Below are positions 15,478 through 22,991 of a stretch of 64,000 bases of DNA, in pieces; within the stretch, counting starts at the first letter, position 1, and every line of letters starts with the position of its first letter. The stretch comes from Kitasatospora sp. GAS204B (GTDB lineage Bacteria > Actinomycetota > Actinomycetes > Streptomycetales > Streptomycetaceae). The notes beneath the pieces were generated by a model. The model had not been told where the DNA came from and did no database searches. It saw only the letters and a list, made by a program, of their open reading frames with translations. The stretch is taken from NCBI RefSeq assembly GCF_029892155.1, contig NZ_JARZAG010000024.1, positions 1-64,000 on the forward strand. Reading direction: 5' to 3'. Position numbers and translations under genes: made by a program.

Positions 15478-15861
15478 TCAGCCGAAGATCCAGAAGCTGG
15501 CCTTGGCGAAGCCCCAGTCGAGGGTCGCGACCAGACCGATCATGACGGCCACGAAGACCACCACGACGCTGGTGTAGTTCATCAGCTCGCTCTTGGTCGG
15601 CCAGACGACCTTGCGCAGCTCGGCGATGATCTGCCGGTAGTACAGGCCGATCCGGGCGAAGACGCCCTGCCTGGCACGCTTGCCGCCGCTCTTGCCGTCG
15701 CCGCCCGCCGCGCGGTTGGCGCGCTTGCGGTCGCGGCGCGAGAGCGTCTTGCCGTCCTCGGTCGCGGCGCCCTCTACGGCATCCTCGATCGGCGCCGTGT
15801 CCTCGGCACCCTCGGGGTTGCCGCTCTCAGGCGTTGCGGTGGAGCCCGTGGTCTCCGTCAC
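15478..15861 (-). CDS. secE: Protein translocase subunit SecE
   Basis: Essential clamp subunit of the SecYEG protein-export channel in the cytoplasmic membrane. The protein has 127 residues. An acidic then basic N-terminal extension (RRDRKRANRAAGGDGKSGGKRAR) precedes the conserved amphipathic hinge FARIGLYYRQIIAELRKVVWPTKSEL. A single transmembrane helix follows (VVVVFVAVMIGLVATLDWGF). The GTG start at 15861 was chosen because it gives the usual length. It lies between tRNA-Trp and nusG in the classic tRNA-secE-nusG arrangement. Confidence 0.97.
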   Translation of the reverse strand: MTETTGSTATPESGNPEGAEDTAPIEDAVEGAATEDGKTLSRRDRKRANRAAGGDGKSGGKRARQGVFARIGLYYRQIIAELRKVVWPTKSELMNYTSVVVVFVAVMIGLVATLDWGFAKASFWIFG

Positions 15862-15989
15862 TCGTCCTCACCTGAATCCGGGTCCTGCCGAAGGTCACTG
15901 ACGTGCCATGGAAGCACGGGCGATCCGGCGCAGTGCTGGCAAAATCGAACAAATGTACAGCAAAAAACATTGGCGCCCTCTCCGCATCA

Positions 15990-16020
15990 AGCCCGCTCGC
16001 TCTTGTGGAGCGAACGGGCT
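15990..16020 (-). terminator. Hairpin between tRNA-Trp and secE
   Basis: Thirteen-base arms (15990-16002 and 16008-16020) pair with one mismatch, 18 bp beyond the tRNA 3' end. It may release the tRNA transcript or serve as a processing site, since secE is probably read through from the same promoter. Confidence 0.55.
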
Positions 16021-16037
16021 GGACGAGGATCTGGCAG

Positions 16038-16110
16038 CAGGGCACGAGGGACTTGAACCCCCAACCGCCGGTTTTGGAGACCGGTGCTCTACCAATTGAG
16101 CTAGTGCCCT
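16038..16110 (-). tRNA. tRNA-Trp (anticodon CCA)
   Basis: The reverse complement folds as a 73-nt cloverleaf. The acceptor AGGGCAC pairs with GTGCCCT, the D-stem is GCTC/GAGC, the anticodon stem CCGGT/ACCGG holds CTCCAAA with anticodon CCA, and the T-arm contains TTCAAGT. The discriminator is G, and the 3' CCA is not encoded. It is the usual gene upstream of secE. Confidence 0.97.
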
Positions 16111-16216
16111 TCGGCGCCTCGCGGTGCCGGAGTCGACGCTTAACCTACCCCATCCCGGAGCCCACGTGGTGAACGCTTCGGATCCGTGTGGTGGCGGGCG
16201 CTGCCGTCGATCAGTG

Positions 16217-16245
16217 AGTGTACGGGTTCGGCGGCGTTTGGTCGA
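16217..16245 (-). promoter_or_regulatory. Predicted tRNA-Trp/secE promoter
   Basis: On the minus strand TCGACC (16240-16245) and TACACT (16217-16222) are spaced by 17 bp. Transcription would start about 100 bp upstream of tRNA-Trp. The site lies in the divergent spacer with aspC. Confidence 0.4.
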
Positions 16246-16327
16246 ACCTCTTCACCATGCGGACCCGACCCGTACGGATCGTGAAACGCCGCACCACCGG
16301 CCCGGCCGCTTCTGCGACGATGCAGGT

Positions 16328-17566
16328 ATGAGCGACTTCACCCCCGCCAACGTCCGCCCCGCCGACCGCCGGGTCTCCGCCCGGATCGGCGCCATCGCCG
16401 AGTCCGCCACCCTCGCGGTCGATGCCAAGGCCAAGGCCCTGAAGGCGGCCGGCCGCCCGGTGATCGGCTTCGGGGCCGGGGAACCCGACTTCCCCACCCC
16501 CGGCTACATCGTCGAGGCCGCCGTCGAGGCCTGCCGGGACCCGAAGAACCACCGGTACACCCCCGCCGGCGGCCTGCCCGAGCTCAAGGCGGCGATCGCG
16601 GCGAAGACCCTGCGGGACTCCGGCTACCAGGTCGACGCCTCCCAGGTGCTGGTGACCAACGGCGGCAAGCAGGCCATCTACGAGGCCTTCGCCGCGATCC
16701 TGGACCCGGGTGACGAGGTGATCGTCCCCGCTCCGTACTGGACCACCTACCCCGAGTCGATCCAGCTGGCCGGCGGGGTGCCGGTCGAGGTGGTGGCCGA
16801 CGAGACCACCGACTACAAGGTCTCGGTGGCCCAGCTGGAGGCGGCCCGCACCGAGAACACCAAGGTGGTGCTCTTCGTCTCGCCGTCCAACCCGACCGGC
16901 TCGGTCTACACCGAGGCCGAGGCGGAGGCGATCGGCCGCTGGGCGCTGGAGCACGGCCTGTGGGTGCTGACCGACGAGATCTACCAGCACCTGGTCTACG
17001 GCGACGCCACCTTCACCTCGCTGCCCGCGCTGCTGCCGCAGCTGGCCGACAAGTGCATCGTGGTCAACGGGGTGGCCAAGACCTACGCGATGACCGGCTG
17101 GCGGGTCGGCTGGATGATCGGCCCCAAGGACGTGGTGGCCGCCGCCGCCAACCTGCAGTCGCACGCCACCTCGAACGTCAGCAACGTCGCCCAGCGGGCC
17201 GCGCTGGCCGCGGTCAGCGGTGACCTGACGGCCGTCGAGGAGATGAAGGTCGCCTTCGACCGGCGCCGGCAGACCATCGTGCGGATGCTCAACGAGATCG
17301 ACGGTCTGATCTGCCCCGAGCCGCTCGGCGCCTTCTACGTCTACCCGTCGGTCAAGGGCCTGCTGGGCAAGGAGATCCGCGGCAAGCGCCCGCAGACCTC
17401 CGCCGAGCTGGCCGCGCTGATCCTGGACGAGGCCGAGGTCGCGGTGGTCCCCGGCGAGGCCTTCGGCACCCCCGGCTACCTGCGGCTCTCCTACGCGCTG
17501 GGCGATGCCGACCTGGCCGAGGGCGTGAGCCGGATGCAGAAGCTGCTGGGCGAGGCGCAGGACTGA
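16328..17566 (+). CDS. aspC: Class I pyridoxal-phosphate aminotransferase (aspartate aminotransferase type)
   Basis: Transfers the amino group between aspartate/glutamate and 2-oxo acids; cytosolic. The 412-residue protein starts at ATG 16328 (MSDFTPANVRPADRRVSARI), where family homology begins; the frame extends upstream but without similarity. Conserved elements are FGAGEPDFPTP, the PAPYWTTYPE region, SPSNPTGSVYT, DEIYQHLVYG, and the PLP lysine in NGVAKTYAMTGWRVGWM. The C-terminal GTPGYLRLSYA contains the substrate arginine. This subgroup also includes prephenate-accepting enzymes, so substrate preference is not certain. It is divergent from tRNA-Trp and followed by a hairpin. Confidence 0.9.
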   Translation: MSDFTPANVRPADRRVSARIGAIAESATLAVDAKAKALKAAGRPVIGFGAGEPDFPTPGYIVEAAVEACRDPKNHRYTPAGGLPELKAAIAAKTLRDSGYQVDASQVLVTNGGKQAIYEAFAAILDPGDEVIVPAPYWTTYPESIQLAGGVPVEVVADETTDYKVSVAQLEAARTENTKVVLFVSPSNPTGSVYTEAEAEAIGRWALEHGLWVLTDEIYQHLVYGDATFTSLPALLPQLADKCIVVNGVAKTYAMTGWRVGWMIGPKDVVAAAANLQSHATSNVSNVAQRAALAAVSGDLTAVEEMKVAFDRRRQTIVRMLNEIDGLICPEPLGAFYVYPSVKGLLGKEIRGKRPQTSAELAALILDEAEVAVVPGEAFGTPGYLRLSYALGDADLAEGVSRMQKLLGEAQD

Positions 17567-17581
17567 TCAGCTTGCGGCGCA

Positions 17582-17620
17582 CCGCCCCTGTCACTCCTTC
17601 GAGGGATGTGCCAGGGGCGG
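17582..17620 (+). terminator. Hairpin terminator after the aminotransferase gene
   Basis: CCGCCCCTG (17582-17590) and CAGGGGCGG (17612-17620) form a perfect outer stem with a smaller inner stem around TTCG. It starts 16 bp after the aspC stop. Confidence 0.65.
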
Positions 17621-17656
17621 TTCCCGTATCCGAGGTCGATGCGGCAGGATTCGCCA

Positions 17657-18709
17657 ATGGAACAGCACGCAGTGGAACAGCGAGATGTCCGGGCGCTGCC
17701 GAAGGCCCATCTGCACCTGCACTTCACCGGTTCGATGCGCCCGACCACGCTGCTGGAGCTGGCCGAGAAGCACCGGGTCCGGCTGCCGGAGGCACTCAGT
17801 TCCGCCGCGCCGCCCAAGTTGCGGGCCACCGACGAGCGTGGCTGGTTCCGGTTCCAGCGTCTCTACGACACCGCCCGCTCGGTGCTGCGCGACGAGCAGG
17901 ACATCCGGCGGCTGGTCCGGGAGACCGCCGAGGACGAGGTGGCGGACGGCTCGCGCTGGCTGGAGATCCAGGTCGACCCGACCTCCTACGCACCGCGGCT
18001 CGGCGGGCTGATCCCCGCGCTGGAGCTGATCCTGGACGCCGTGCGGGAGGCCTCGGCGGCCACCGGGGTGGGGATCCGGGTGCTGGTCGCCGCGAACCGG
18101 ATGAAGTCGCCGATGGACGCCCGCACGCTGGCCCGACTCGCGGTCCGCTACGCGGAGGACGGCGTGGTCGGCTTCGGGCTCTCCAACGACGAGCGGCGCG
18201 GGCTGGCCAGGGACTTCGACCGGGCCTTCGCGATCGTCCGCAAGGCCGGTCTGCTGGCCGCCCCGCACGGCGGGGAGCTCGCCGGGCCCGAGTCGGTGCG
18301 CGACTGCCTGGACGACCTGGGCGCCGGCCGGATCGGCCACGGGGTGCGGGCCGCCGAGGACCCGCGGCTGCTGCAGCGGCTGGCGGACCGTCAGATCACC
18401 TGCGAGGTCTGCCCGGCCTCCAACGTCGCGCTCGGGGTCTACGAGCGGGCCGGCGCCGTGCCGCTGCGCGCGCTCTTCGACGCCGGGGTGCCGCTCGCGC
18501 TCGGCGCCGACGATCCGTTGCTGTTCGGCTCCCGGCTGGCCGCCCAGTACGAGCTGGCCCGGACGGTGCACGGTTTCTCCGACCCCGAACTGGCCGAACT
18601 GGCCCGCCAGTCGGTCCGCGGCTCGCGCGCGCCGGAGGGGGTGCGCAAGGAGCTGCTCGCGGAGATCGACACCTGGCTGACCAAGCCCGTGGCGCGCATG
18701 GAAAGCTGA
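17657..18709 (+). CDS. add: Adenosine deaminase family protein
   Basis: Zinc-dependent hydrolase of the adenosine deaminase family, deaminating (deoxy)adenosine or a related purine nucleoside. The 350-residue protein shows the metal-binding HxH near the N-terminus (KAHLHLHFTGSMRP, where most relatives have E-G after the second His), the catalytic AAPHGGELAG, RIGHGVRAAEDP, the CPASNVALG block and the metal/catalytic Asp pair in LGADDPLLFG. The start at ATG 17657 has GGCAGGA at 7-base spacing; an ATG six codons upstream is also possible. The stop is 6 bp from the next small gene, which uses a ribosome binding site inside the add end, so the two are probably coupled. Confidence 0.88.
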   Translation: MEQHAVEQRDVRALPKAHLHLHFTGSMRPTTLLELAEKHRVRLPEALSSAAPPKLRATDERGWFRFQRLYDTARSVLRDEQDIRRLVRETAEDEVADGSRWLEIQVDPTSYAPRLGGLIPALELILDAVREASAATGVGIRVLVAANRMKSPMDARTLARLAVRYAEDGVVGFGLSNDERRGLARDFDRAFAIVRKAGLLAAPHGGELAGPESVRDCLDDLGAGRIGHGVRAAEDPRLLQRLADRQITCEVCPASNVALGVYERAGAVPLRALFDAGVPLALGADDPLLFGSRLAAQYELARTVHGFSDPELAELARQSVRGSRAPEGVRKELLAEIDTWLTKPVARMES

Positions 18710-18715
18710 CGCCCC

Positions 18716-18916
18716 ATGAGTTCTCATCACACGACGAGCCACATCACGCACACCAGTACGACGACGCACCACGTGGTGGTGCACCACGTGGTCGTGGTCC
18801 ACCACAGCTACTACTACCGCAGCACCCACGGGGCCGGGCTGGGCCTGACCTTGGTGGTGGTGCTGATACTCCTCGGGCTGGTGCTGTGGGCGGCGACCCG
18901 CCGAGCGCGCCGCTGA
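18716..18916 (+). CDS. Small histidine-rich single-pass membrane protein
   Basis: A 66-residue protein of unknown function. The first ~40 residues are hydrophilic and contain 11 histidines, many in HH pairs alternating with Val/Thr (HHVVVHHVVVVHH), plus a YYY triplet. A single transmembrane helix follows (LGLTLVVVLILLGLVLWAA), ending in a basic tail RRARR, which predicts an outside N-terminus and inside C-terminus. It begins 6 bp after the adenosine deaminase stop; GGAAAG at 18700-18705 serves as ribosome binding site. The histidines suggest metal binding, but this is inference only. Confidence 0.7.
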   Translation: MSSHHTTSHITHTSTTTHHVVVHHVVVVHHSYYYRSTHGAGLGLTLVVVLILLGLVLWAATRRARR

Positions 18917-18928
18917 CCGCCGCGCGCC

Positions 18929-20020
18929 TCAGAGCCGGACGCCCACCATCACCGGCTCGTTGACCAGCCGCACCCCGAAGGCCGCGTGCACGCCGTCCCG
19001 GACCTCACGGGCCAGCACGAGCAGGTCCTCGGTGGTGGCCCGGCCCCGGTTGGTCAGGGCCAGGGTGTGCTTGGTGGAGAGGGTGGCCGGACCGCTGCCG
19101 TAGCCCTTGGTGAAGCCGGCCTTGTCGATCAGCCAGGCGGCGGAGGTCTTGGTGTGGCCGTCCGGCGCCGGGTAGGCCGGGGCCGTCATCGACCGCTCGG
19201 CCAGCCGGTCCTGGAAGGCCCGGTACTGCTCGGGCGTCAGCACCGGATTGGTGAAGAAGGAGCCGGCCGACCAGGTGTCGTGGTCCGCCGGGTCCAGCAC
19301 CATGCCCTTGCCGGCCCGCAGCCCCAGCACCGTCCGGTACGCGGTGCTCAGCGGCACCCGCTGCCCGGCCTCGACGCCCAGGGTCCTGGCCACCTCGGCG
19401 TACCGGACCGGGCTGGAGTCACCGCCGGCCTCCTCCAGGGCGAACCTGACCCGGAGCACCACGTAGCGCTCGGGATCGGCCTTGAAGCGGCTGTGCCGGT
19501 AGGAGAAGGCGCAGTCGGCGGCGGGCAGGGTGACCGTCTCACGGGCCTGCCGGTCGTAGGCGACCACCTCGGTGATGGTCTGCGCGACCTCCTGGCCGTA
19601 CGCGCCGACGTTCTGCACCGGCGTGGCGCCGGCCGAGCCGGGGATGCCGGCCAGGAACTCGATGCCCGCCAGGCCGGCCTCGACGGTGCGGGCCACCGCC
19701 TCGGACCAGACCTCGCCGGCCGCCAACTCCAGCTCGGTGCCGGTCAGCTCGAAACCGGTGGTGGCGATCCTCAGCACGGTGCCGGGGAAGCCGGCGTCGC
19801 CGATCACCAGGTTGCTGCCGCCGCCGAGCACCAGCAGCGGCTCGCCCGCCGCGTCGGCGGCCTGGACGGCGGCGACCACCTCGGCGTCGGTGCGCGCGGT
19901 CACCAGACGGCGGGCCGGGCCGCCGAGCCGCAGCGTGGTCAGCGGGGCGAGGGGGGCGTTCTCGGTCACGTGCACGCGCTCCACGGTAGTGGATGCCCGG
20001 TCCGCCCCCGGCTCGCTCAC
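18929..20020 (-). CDS. murB: UDP-N-acetylenolpyruvoylglucosamine reductase
   Basis: FAD- and NADPH-dependent enzyme forming UDP-N-acetylmuramate for peptidoglycan, cytosolic. It has 363 residues. The FAD-binding part includes LTTLRLGGPARRLVTA, PLLVLGGGSNLVIGD and GIEFLAGIPGSAGATPVQNVGAYGQEV. The catalytic serine region is SAGSFFTNPVL, and the C-terminal AAWLIDKAGFTKGYG and LALTNRGRAT motifs are present. Start GTG (20018-20020) overlaps the upstream MaoC gene stop by 4 bp (GTGA), so translation is coupled. It is convergent with the small histidine-rich gene. Confidence 0.97.
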   Translation of the reverse strand: MSEPGADRASTTVERVHVTENAPLAPLTTLRLGGPARRLVTARTDAEVVAAVQAADAAGEPLLVLGGGSNLVIGDAGFPGTVLRIATTGFELTGTELELAAGEVWSEAVARTVEAGLAGIEFLAGIPGSAGATPVQNVGAYGQEVAQTITEVVAYDRQARETVTLPAADCAFSYRHSRFKADPERYVVLRVRFALEEAGGDSSPVRYAEVARTLGVEAGQRVPLSTAYRTVLGLRAGKGMVLDPADHDTWSAGSFFTNPVLTPEQYRAFQDRLAERSMTAPAYPAPDGHTKTSAAWLIDKAGFTKGYGSGPATLSTKHTLALTNRGRATTEDLLVLAREVRDGVHAAFGVRLVNEPVMVGVRL

Positions 20021-20439
20021 GCCAGCTGGACCACGGCGCGGGACATCCCGAGCACCTTCTGACCGGCACTGGTGGCCAGCAGGTCCACCCGCACCCGGCG
20101 GTCCTCCAGCAGCTTGGCCACCGTGCCGGTGACCTCGATCACGGCGCCGCGGTCGTCGTCGGGCACCACCACGGGCTTGGTGAACCGCACGCCGTACTCC
20201 ACCACCGCGCCGGGGTCCCCGGTCCAGTCGGTGACCACCCGCAGCGCCTCGGCCATGGTGAACATGCCGTGCGCGATGACGTCGGGCAGGCCGACCTGGT
20301 GGGCGAACCGCTCGTTCCAGTGGATCGGGTTGAAGTCCCCCGAGGCGCCGGCGTAGCGCACCAGCGTGGCGCGGGTCACCGGGAAGGACTGGGCGGGCAG
20401 CTCGGTCCCGACCTCGACCTCGTCGAAGTTCACAGCCAT
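20017..20439 (-). CDS. MaoC-fold (R)-specific enoyl-CoA hydratase/dehydratase, HadB type
   Basis: A 140-residue hot-dog-fold protein with the MaoC hydratase signature NPIHWNERFAHQVGLPDVIAHGMFTMAEAL, including the catalytic Asp/His (D in GDFNP, H in NPIHW). It resembles the HadB subunit of the mycobacterial HadAB dehydratase. Immediately upstream, 4 bp away, lies the partner with a MaoC_dehydrat_N layout, so a HadA-HadB heterodimer is likely. The true substrate in Streptomyces, which makes no mycolates, is unknown. The stop overlaps the murB start, placing it in a short operon with a cell-wall gene. Confidence 0.85.
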   Translation of the reverse strand: MAVNFDEVEVGTELPAQSFPVTRATLVRYAGASGDFNPIHWNERFAHQVGLPDVIAHGMFTMAEALRVVTDWTGDPGAVVEYGVRFTKPVVVPDDDRGAVIEVTGTVAKLLEDRRVRVDLLATSAGQKVLGMSRAVVQLA

Positions 20440-20443
20440 CGTG

Positions 20444-20905
20444 CTACTCCCCTGCCGCGTCGTCGGCCGCCCGGGCGACCAGGGTCATGATGGACGTCAC
20501 CACGTGCTCACCGCTCTCGTCGGCGATCTCGCCCTTCACCGTGAGCACGTCGTTGCCGGCCAGCGACTTGATGTTGGCGATGCTGATCGCCACCCGGACC
20601 CGGTCACCGGCCCGCAGCGGGCGGGTGTACTCGAACTTCTGGTCCCCGTGCACCACCCGGCTGAAGTCCAGCCCCAGCTCCGGATCGGCCACCACCTGCG
20701 CGGCGGCCGCGTAGCTGAGCACGAACGGGAAGGTCAGCGGAGCGATCACGTCCGGGTGCCCGAGCGCCTTGGCCGCCTCCGGGTCGGTGTACACCGGGTT
20801 GGCGTCGCCGATCGCGACGGCGAACTCCCGGATCTTCTCCCGGCCCACCTCGTACGGCTCGGTGGGCGGGTACGACCGCCCGATGAAGGAGGGGTCGAGC
20901 GCCAT
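20444..20905 (-). CDS. MaoC-fold dehydratase, HadA type (MaoC_dehydrat_N)
   Basis: A 153-residue hot-dog-fold protein. The N-terminal IGRSYPPTEPYEVGREKIREFAVAIGDANPVY and VIAPLTFPFVL blocks, and the VVHGDQKFEYTRPLRAGDRV strand pair, match HadA/HadC-type non-catalytic or substrate-channel subunits. It begins at ATG 20905 after AGGAG and lies 4 bp before its HadB-like partner, as in mycobacterial hadAB. Order hadA-hadB-murB on the same strand is also seen in other Streptomyces. It is separated from rpmG by a terminator-like hairpin. Confidence 0.85.
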   Translation of the reverse strand: MALDPSFIGRSYPPTEPYEVGREKIREFAVAIGDANPVYTDPEAAKALGHPDVIAPLTFPFVLSYAAAAQVVADPELGLDFSRVVHGDQKFEYTRPLRAGDRVRVAISIANIKSLAGNDVLTVKGEIADESGEHVVTSIMTLVARAADDAAGE

Positions 20906-20941
20906 GGACTACTCCTCAAGTCGGCGTGTGCGAAAACGACT

Positions 20942-20973
20942 TCAGGCCGCACCCCCGAAGGGATGCGGCCTGA
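20942..20973 (-). terminator. Hairpin between rpmG and the MaoC genes
   Basis: Perfect 10-bp arms TCAGGCCGCA/TGCGGCCTGA enclose a 12-base loop in the 113-bp gap after rpmG. Confidence 0.65.
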
Positions 20974-21018
20974 GGCCTAAGGACCTGTCACAGCCAGGCC
21001 CGGCGACGCCCTACGGGG

Positions 21019-21183
21019 TCAGCGGGTCTCGCGGTGAGCGGTGTGCGAGTTGCAGCGGGGGCAGTGCTTCTTCATCTCCAGGCGGTCCGGGTCGTTACGC
21101 CGGTTCTTCTTGGTGATGTAGTTCCGCTCCTTGCACTCCACGCAGGCCAGCGTGATCTTCGGGCGGACGTCGGTGGCAGCCAC
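21019..21183 (-). CDS. rpmG: 50S ribosomal protein L33
   Basis: Small ribosomal protein of 54 residues. It starts at GTG 21183, preceded by AAGGAAGG, and reads as AATDVRPKITLACVECKERN after the initiator. It keeps the four zinc-ribbon cysteines (CVEC and CPRC), so it is the zinc-containing C+ form that actinobacteria replace under zinc limitation. The ending HTAHRETR is typical of the family. It lies just downstream of tRNA-Met and tRNA-Thr. Confidence 0.96.
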   Translation of the reverse strand: MAATDVRPKITLACVECKERNYITKKNRRNDPDRLEMKKHCPRCNSHTAHRETR

Positions 21184-21270
21184 GGGAGTGCCTTCCTTGG
21201 ACAACAATGGGGTGATGACACAACAAGAGTAGCCGATCGGGAGTGCGATCTCCCGACCGACTACGCGGGG

Positions 21271-21343
21271 TAGCGGTGACCGGACTTGAACCGGTGACAC
21301 AGCGATTATGAGCCGCTTGCTCTACCAACTGAGCTACACCGCT
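21271..21343 (-). tRNA. tRNA-Met (anticodon CAT)
   Basis: The 73-nt reverse complement folds with acceptor AGCGGTG/CACCGCT, D-stem GCTC/GAGC, anticodon loop CTCATAA and T-loop TTCAAGT. The paired first acceptor base and A11-U24-free layout indicate the elongator type rather than initiator. Discriminator A; no encoded CCA. Confidence 0.95.
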
Positions 21344-21383
21344 TTGGTGATCAGAATCCAACTAGCGGAATCCTGTTCACCAG

Positions 21384-21456
21384 AGCCCCCATGCGGAATC
21401 GAACCGCAGACCTTCTCCTTACCATGGAGACGCTCTACCGACTGAGCTATAGGGGC
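21384..21456 (-). tRNA. tRNA-Thr (anticodon GGT)
   Basis: The 73-nt reverse complement folds with acceptor GCCCCTA/TGGGGGC, anticodon stem TCTCC/GGAGA around ATGGTAA and T-loop TTCGATT. It lies 40 bp upstream of tRNA-Met and is probably co-transcribed with it and rpmG. Confidence 0.95.
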
Positions 21457-21687
21457 GAACCGGTTGAACGAGGAAGAGATTACACGGTTCGGGGCCAGAG
21501 GTGAAATCCGTATGCCGAGCGCAAGATCGCAGGTCGGCGGCTCGCACGGACTGGCGAGCTGAGGCCTGCCGTTCGGCGATCGGCTGCTCGGCGACTGGTC
21601 GGCCGTGCCGCGAGCCTCCCCGCCCCGGGCGCGCGCTGACCATAGGCTCGACCGCCAGTGATCTTCCGGACTGGGAGGAGCCGACCG

Positions 21688-22953
21688 ATGAGCCCGGACG
21701 GCGGCTGCAACCCGCTCGACCACGGCCCGGTGCTGCTGCTCAGCGGCGCCCGGCTGGTCGACGGCCGGGTGGTCGACGTGCGGATCAGCGGCGACCGGAT
21801 CCAGGCCGTCGGCACCGCCGGGAGCCTGGGCCCGCTGCCGCAGTCGGCGCTGCCGGCCGGCGCGGTCAGCGGCTCCGAACCGGCCGTCGCCGAGGGCGCC
21901 CGGATCGATCTGACGGGCTATCTGCTGCTGCCGGCCCCCGCCGAGCCGCACGCGCACCACGACACCGCCTTCACCGGTCGCCCGCCCGACCCGCGCGGCC
22001 CGGGTACGGAGGCGCCCGGGGAGCTGATCCGCCGGGTCACCGAGGCCGCGCTCACCTCGCTCGGCTACGGCGCCACCGCCCAGCGCACCCATGTGCGGAT
22101 CGGTGGTCCGCCCGGGCTCGGCCGGCTGGAGGCCGTCCTCACGGCGCGCCAGGCGCTGCGCGGGCTGGCGGGCCTGCAGGCGGTGGCGGTGCCCCGGCTG
22201 CTCACCGGGACGGCGGGCGCGGACGGGCGGGCGCAGCTGCGCGAGGCGCTGCGGATGGGCGCGGACGCGGTGGGCGGCTGCCCCGAGCTGGACCCCGATC
22301 CGGTCGGCTACGTGCAGGCCGTGGTGGCCGCGGCGACCGACTTCGACTGCCCCGTCGACCTGCACCTGCGCGGCGCCGACCCGGCCCGGCTGGCCCGGAT
22401 CACCGCGCTGCTGGCACCGCTGCGCCCCCGGGTAGCGGTGGGCCCGTGCGACCGGCTGGCGCCGGACGGCGCGGCGGGGCTGCGGGCGGCCGGGCTGCGG
22501 GTGGTCTGCCTGCCGCAGAGCGGCGCCTGCGGCGCGGTGGAGGGGCCGCCGTACGGCCTGAGCCCGGCGGTGGTCCGGGAGCTGACCGGTCGACAGATCC
22601 CGCTGGCGGCGGGCAGCGGCGCGCTGCGGGACGCGGTCAACCCGGTCGGCCGGGCCGATCCGCTGGAGGCCGCCTACCTGCTGGCGGCCGGCGGCGCGTT
22701 GAGCGTGACCGAGGCCTACGAGGCGATCAGCGGGCAGGCCAGGCTGCTGATGGGACTGCCGTCGGTCCGGGTGGACGCCGGGTTCCCGGCCGAGCTGCTC
22801 GCGGTGCGCGGGGACAGCCTGGCGGGTGCGCTGTCCGGCGGCCACAGCCGGCTGGTGGTGCACGCCGGCCGGGTGGTCTCCCGCACCAGCGCGGTGCGGG
22901 AGTTCGCGGACACCGTGGCGCTCGCCCTGCCGCGGCAGGGCGGGCACCCGTGA
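21688..22953 (+). CDS. Amidohydrolase-superfamily protein lacking key metal ligands
   Basis: A 421-residue protein with the two-part layout of cytosine-deaminase-like amidohydrolases: an N-terminal beta-sandwich strand (LLSGARLVDGRVVDVRISGDRIQAVG), a TIM barrel starting at the HxH-like motif AEPHAHHDTAFTGRPP, and a C-terminal composite strand (AELLAVRGDSLAGALSGGHSRLVVHAGRVV). The barrel, however, has VAVGPCDRLAPDG where cytosine deaminase has a conserved S-H, and AAGSGALRDAVNPVG where the metal-binding Asp pair (HDD) is expected. It may be an inactive relative or have altered chemistry. The start at ATG 21688 has GGGAGGAG at 7-base spacing. Single gene, divergent from tRNA-Thr. Confidence 0.75.
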   Translation: MSPDGGCNPLDHGPVLLLSGARLVDGRVVDVRISGDRIQAVGTAGSLGPLPQSALPAGAVSGSEPAVAEGARIDLTGYLLLPAPAEPHAHHDTAFTGRPPDPRGPGTEAPGELIRRVTEAALTSLGYGATAQRTHVRIGGPPGLGRLEAVLTARQALRGLAGLQAVAVPRLLTGTAGADGRAQLREALRMGADAVGGCPELDPDPVGYVQAVVAAATDFDCPVDLHLRGADPARLARITALLAPLRPRVAVGPCDRLAPDGAAGLRAAGLRVVCLPQSGACGAVEGPPYGLSPAVVRELTGRQIPLAAGSGALRDAVNPVGRADPLEAAYLLAAGGALSVTEAYEAISGQARLLMGLPSVRVDAGFPAELLAVRGDSLAGALSGGHSRLVVHAGRVVSRTSAVREFADTVALALPRQGGHP

Positions 22954-22991
22954 GGGCCTGACCGGGCAGAGTCCGTGCGGCCCTGGGCTGA

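Noticed and set aside
21334..22947. 537-residue frame opposite the amidohydrolase gene
   Set aside because: It crosses two tRNA genes and has Arg/Gln/Pro-rich shadow composition; the plus-strand gene has a good ribosome binding site and domain motifs.
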